DNA of 7,754 nucleotides from JBBQXK01 sp052387255 (lineage in GTDB: Bacteria > Pseudomonadota > Alphaproteobacteria > Rhodobacterales > Rhodobacteraceae): NCBI GenBank assembly GCA_052387255.1, contig JBQTJI010000046.1, positions 1 to 7,754 on the forward strand, in the 5' to 3' direction. Shown here piece by piece: positions 6,195 to 7,754 of the stretch. Both the position numbers and the translations under genes were made by a program. Every line of letters starts with the position of its first letter. Positions within the stretch are counted from its first letter, which is position 1. A model generated the notes under the pieces. The model was given only the letters and a program-made list of their open reading frames with translations, was not told the DNA's origin and made no database searches.

Positions 6195-6890
6195 ATGCAA
6201 ATCATCTGGCTCGGCCATTCCGGCTTTCGCATCGAGATCGGCGGCGCGGTGCTGCTGGTCGATCCCTGGCTGACCGGCAACCCGATGTTCCCGGAAGATC
6301 GGATGGCCGAGGCGACCGGCGGGGCCACGCACATCCTTCTGACCCACGGCCACGGCGATCACGCCTCGGGGGCCGTGGCCATCGCCACGGCCCAAGGCAT
6401 CCCCATCGTCTGCGGGCACGAACTGTCGGAATGGTTCAATGCCACCACCAAGGCCGAAACCATCGGCTTCGGCAAGGGCGGCACGGTGATGCTGGCCGGG
6501 GCCGCCGTCACCATGGTGAACGCCTCGCATTCCTCCAGCGTCGATTTCGACGGCACGCTGCGGCCCGCCGGGTCCGAGGCCGGTTTCATGATCGCGGGCG
6601 AGGGCGAGGTGGTCTATGTCTCGGGCGACACCGATCTCATGGCCGACATGGAATGGATGGCCGATTACCACAAGCCGACCATCGGCATCCTGTCGGCCGG
6701 CGGACACTACACCATGGACATGGCGCGCGCGGCCTATGCCTGCCGCCGCTGGTTCGACTTCCGCGTCGTGATCCCCTGCCACTACCGCACTTTCGGCATC
6801 CTCGCCCAGGATGCGGCCCCGCTGATTTCGGGCGTCCTGCCCGGCACAAGGGTGATCGAGCCGCAGGTCCTGCAGCCGATCACCCCCTGA
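6195..6890 (+). CDS. UPF0173 metal-dependent hydrolase, metallo-beta-lactamase fold
   Basis: A 231-residue soluble hydrolase of the metallo-beta-lactamase superfamily, of the UPF0173/YtkL group related to UlaG lactonases. The metal-binding motif HxHxDH is at His51, His53, Asp55 and His56 (THGHGDHASG). Further ligands fit His112 (NASHSS), Asp145 (VSGDTDL) and His196 (IPCHYRTFG). The N-terminus WLGHSGFRIE followed by LVDPWLTGNP is characteristic of the group. The physiological substrate is unknown. The length is normal and no signal peptide is seen, so it should be cytoplasmic. ATG at 6195 is chosen because AGGGGG (6183-6188) lies 6 bases upstream and the protein begins exactly where family members do; the frame is open further upstream, but that part overlaps the ceramidase gene. 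It is the only plus-strand gene in the window and ends 8 bases from the converging DUF1127-like gene. Confidence 0.95.
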   Translation: MQIIWLGHSGFRIEIGGAVLLVDPWLTGNPMFPEDRMAEATGGATHILLTHGHGDHASGAVAIATAQGIPIVCGHELSEWFNATTKAETIGFGKGGTVMLAGAAVTMVNASHSSSVDFDGTLRPAGSEAGFMIAGEGEVVYVSGDTDLMADMEWMADYHKPTIGILSAGGHYTMDMARAAYACRRWFDFRVVIPCHYRTFGILAQDAAPLISGVLPGTRVIEPQVLQPITP

Positions 6891-6898
6891 GCCTGGCG

Positions 6899-7150
6899 TC
6901 ACACCGTCTTGCGCAGGCTGCCGATCAGCGACGGCGACCCGGCACCCATGGGCGGCAGGCCGATGTCGCGGCGCATGTGGTCGGACAGGCGGTCCTCGCC
7001 GGCAAAGGCGGGGCCCGTCCAGATCGGCTGGCGCGGGTGCCAGGCCTGCGCCAGCAGGGCGCGGGCCACGGGCCAGAACCCGTGCCAGGCCACCAGCGCC
7101 TCGATGGCGCGGGCGGGGCGGGTGGAATCGCGCAGAATGATCGCGGTCAT
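6899..7150 (-). CDS. Small DUF1127-like protein
   Basis: An 83-residue basic protein. Residues 52-66 (EDRLSDHMRRDIGLP) resemble the DUF1127 signature, in which a short amphipathic helix ends in LRDIGL. The N-terminal part (RPARAIEALVAWHGFWPVARALLA) is amphipathic and rich in Ala and Trp. Alphaproteobacterial DUF1127 proteins are small and often stress- or phosphate-related, and some have been linked to RNA turnover; whether this one shares that role is unknown. The start is ATG at 7150, with GGAG 6 bases upstream; the frame extends to 7249, but that ATG has no ribosome site. The stop is 8 bases from the UPF0173 stop, so the two genes converge tightly with no clear terminator between them. The assignment is modest because the matching region is short. 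Confidence 0.7.
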   Translation of the reverse strand: MTAIILRDSTRPARAIEALVAWHGFWPVARALLAQAWHPRQPIWTGPAFAGEDRLSDHMRRDIGLPPMGAGSPSLIGSLRKTV

Positions 7151-7312
7151 GATGCTCTCCCATGCGGCAACGCCGTGGCCCCTCGGGGCAGGCGCGCCTT
7201 CGGTGATGTCGAAATGTGGGGGACGACAGACGGCGACGTGCAAAAGCACAGGGCAGGGTCAGATCGTCGGTTTCGCGGAAATCCGGGCAATGGGCCCGGG
7301 GGTGGCCTGGTG
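7151..7312 (-). other. Intergenic leader upstream of the DUF1127-like gene
   Basis: About 160 bases lie between the DUF1127-like start and the 25-residue ORF stop. They hold the hairpin at 7283-7299 and a short inverted repeat GTGC-AAAA-GCAC at 7238-7249. I see no convincing promoter, although one is needed if the hairpin upstream is a true terminator. No RNA gene was recognised. Confidence 0.4.
7283..7299 (-). terminator. Likely intrinsic terminator after the 25-residue ORF
   Basis: CCGGGC (7283-7288) and GCCCGG (7294-7299) form a perfect 6-base stem with a 5-base loop. On the minus strand it begins 13 bases after the small ORF stop and is followed by ATTTCC, a short T-run. This is a reasonable, if weak, Rho-independent terminator or attenuator. 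Confidence 0.45.
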
Positions 7313-7390
7313 TCAGGTCCGGCGGATGCCGGTCATTCCCGTGCCAGGCTGGCGCGATGCGCACAGGGCGGCGTCGTCATATCGAATCAT
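7313..7390 (-). CDS. Possible 25-residue small protein
   Basis: A 25-codon frame from ATG at 7390 to TGA at 7313, giving a basic peptide that begins MIRYDDAALC and ends GIRRT. I recognise no family. The support is contextual: GGGAGG (7397-7402) lies exactly 6 bases before the ATG, a promoter-like pair lies at 7422-7450, and a hairpin with a short T-run follows at 7283-7299. The unit could be a small protein, a leader peptide controlling the DUF1127-like gene downstream, or the coding-looking part of a small RNA of about 130 bases. Four arginines are not enough to suggest arginine-dependent attenuation. The frame also stays open upstream to 7504, but that extension lacks a ribosome site. Confidence 0.4.
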   Translation of the reverse strand: MIRYDDAALCASRQPGTGMTGIRRT

Positions 7391-7396
7391 GGTCGG

Positions 7397-7402
7397 CCTC
7401 CC
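7397..7402 (-). promoter_or_regulatory. Strong ribosome binding site of the 25-residue ORF
   Basis: GGGAGG on the minus strand is one of the best Shine-Dalgarno matches in the window, with a 6-base spacer to the ATG at 7390. It is the main reason to take the tiny ORF seriously. Confidence 0.5.
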
Positions 7403-7421
7403 GGTTCGCGTTGCGTGCGGC

Positions 7422-7450
7422 CTTCTAGCGCCGCCATCCGCCGTCGCCAA
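7422..7450 (-). promoter_or_regulatory. Possible sigma-70-type promoter of the small-ORF unit
   Basis: On the minus strand TTGGCG (7450-7445, 4 of 6) and TAGAAG (7427-7422, 4 of 6) are separated by 17 bases. Transcription would start near 7415, leaving a leader of about 25 bases before the small ORF. In GC-rich DNA such a pair is less likely by chance than in AT-rich DNA, but the match is moderate. Confidence 0.3.
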
Positions 7451-7485
7451 GCCCGCAAGAGGCAGATTGCCGCAGCCCGGTGCCC

Positions 7486-7507
7486 CCTGTGGCGCGGCCA
7501 CCACAGG
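7486..7507 (-). terminator. Hairpin directly after the tadA stop codon
   Basis: CCTGTGG (7486-7492) and CCACAGG (7501-7507) form a perfect 7-base stem with an 8-base loop, beginning at the base after the TAG stop of tadA. On the minus strand it is followed by GGGGCACC, not a T-run. It may end or slow tadA transcription or protect the mRNA end. Confidence 0.35.
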
Positions 7508-7754
7508 CTAGCGCCGCTCCGCAAAGAACCCCTGCAGCAGCGCCGCAGCCTCGGTCGCCCCGATGCCGTCATAGACCTCGGGCATATGGTGGCACTGCGG
7601 ATGGGCGAACACCCGCGCCCCCGCCGCCACCCCGCCGCGGGGCGGGGGCGCCGCGCCCAAGGAAAACCGCCCCATCCCCGCCCCCCCGCTGGCCCCCCCC
7701 CCCAACGCGCCGGGGTAGAGCGGGACAGAAATGGCAAGGCCCACCCCCCCCGCC
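7508..7754 (-). CDS. tadA: tRNA-specific adenosine deaminase, C-terminal part (truncated by window end)
   Basis: TadA deaminates adenosine 34 of tRNA(Arg) to inosine. The visible C-terminus (GGVAAGARVFAHPQCHHMPEVYDGIGATEAAALLQGFFAERR, written here as blocks: GARVFAHPQCHHMPEVYDGI, then GATEAAALLQGFF) fits the end of alphaproteobacterial TadA. The catalytic HAE and PCxxC zinc motifs should lie further upstream; the HAE motif is outside the window. Bases from roughly 7640 to 7754 are C-rich on the plus strand, and their translation (GALGGGASGGAG) does not fit the expected region between the PCxxC motif and GARVF, with about 11 surplus residues. I think this part is misread or misassembled rather than a true variant. 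The stop is TAG at 7508-7510. Trust only the part from 7508 to about 7640. Confidence 0.72.
   Translation of the reverse strand, partial: AGGVGLAISVPLYPGALGGGASGGAGMGRFSLGAAPPPRGGVAAGARVFAHPQCHHMPEVYDGIGATEAAALLQGFFAERR
7640..7754. other. C-rich, probably corrupted window tip
   Basis: Runs of 7 to 12 C on the plus strand interrupt the tadA reading frame's expected protein. Together with the G-rich left tip this looks like loss of sequence quality at both contig ends, with the G-rich strand pointing inward at each end. Confidence 0.55.

Noticed and set aside
6168..7364. A 398-codon minus-strand frame covering the UPF0173 and DUF1127-like genes
   Set aside because: It is antisense to the UPF0173 gene and out of frame with the DUF1127-like gene, has a His-, Asp- and Gly-rich shadow composition and no family resemblance.

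Overview
The window looks like chromosomal DNA from a high-GC alphaproteobacterium, most likely of the family Rhodobacteraceae. I base this on the very high GC content with strong GC bias at third codon positions, the adjacent gatC-gatA pair, the DCC-family/saccharopine-reductase-DUF4166 pair, the Excalibur-like lipoprotein, the UPF0173 hydrolase and a TadA C-terminus of the type I associate with that family. The genus cannot be told from the sequence alone.

Layout, left to right. Bases 1-156 are a G-rich, low-complexity tip with no gene I can support. From 157 to 6137 seven genes lie on the minus strand. Read in their own direction they are: a ceramidase-family membrane hydrolase (6137-5484), a DCC/DUF393 thiol-disulfide protein (5451-5047), a saccharopine dehydrogenase-like reductase fused to DUF4166 (5050-3449), gatC (3400-3113), gatA (3116-1632), an Excalibur-like lipoprotein (1582-821) and an AmiD/AmpD-type N-acetylmuramoyl-L-alanine amidase (810-157). 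Two pairs overlap by four bases (ATGA), which implies translational coupling. One plus-strand gene, a UPF0173 metal-dependent hydrolase of the metallo-beta-lactamase fold (6195-6890), diverges from the ceramidase gene across 57 bases. It then converges on a small DUF1127-like gene (7150-6899). Next comes a 357-base stretch with a possible autonomous unit for a 25-residue peptide. The window ends in the 3' part of tadA (minus strand, stop at 7508), whose upstream end runs into a C-rich, apparently corrupted tip.

How the genes may work together. gatC and gatA encode two of the three subunits of the tRNA-dependent amidotransferase; gatB is not here. The ceramidase, DCC and reductase-DUF4166 genes form a compact cluster that could act on membrane lipids; this is inference from families, not shown by the sequence. 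The lipoprotein and the amidase are 10 bases apart and both point to the cell envelope.

No mobile element, CRISPR array, tRNA or rRNA was seen. Most of the window is ordinary core-genome content. The least explained parts are the small-ORF unit at 7283-7450, the lipid-like three-gene cluster and the hairpin inside the amidase start. Both ends of the window look like unreliable assembly tips.
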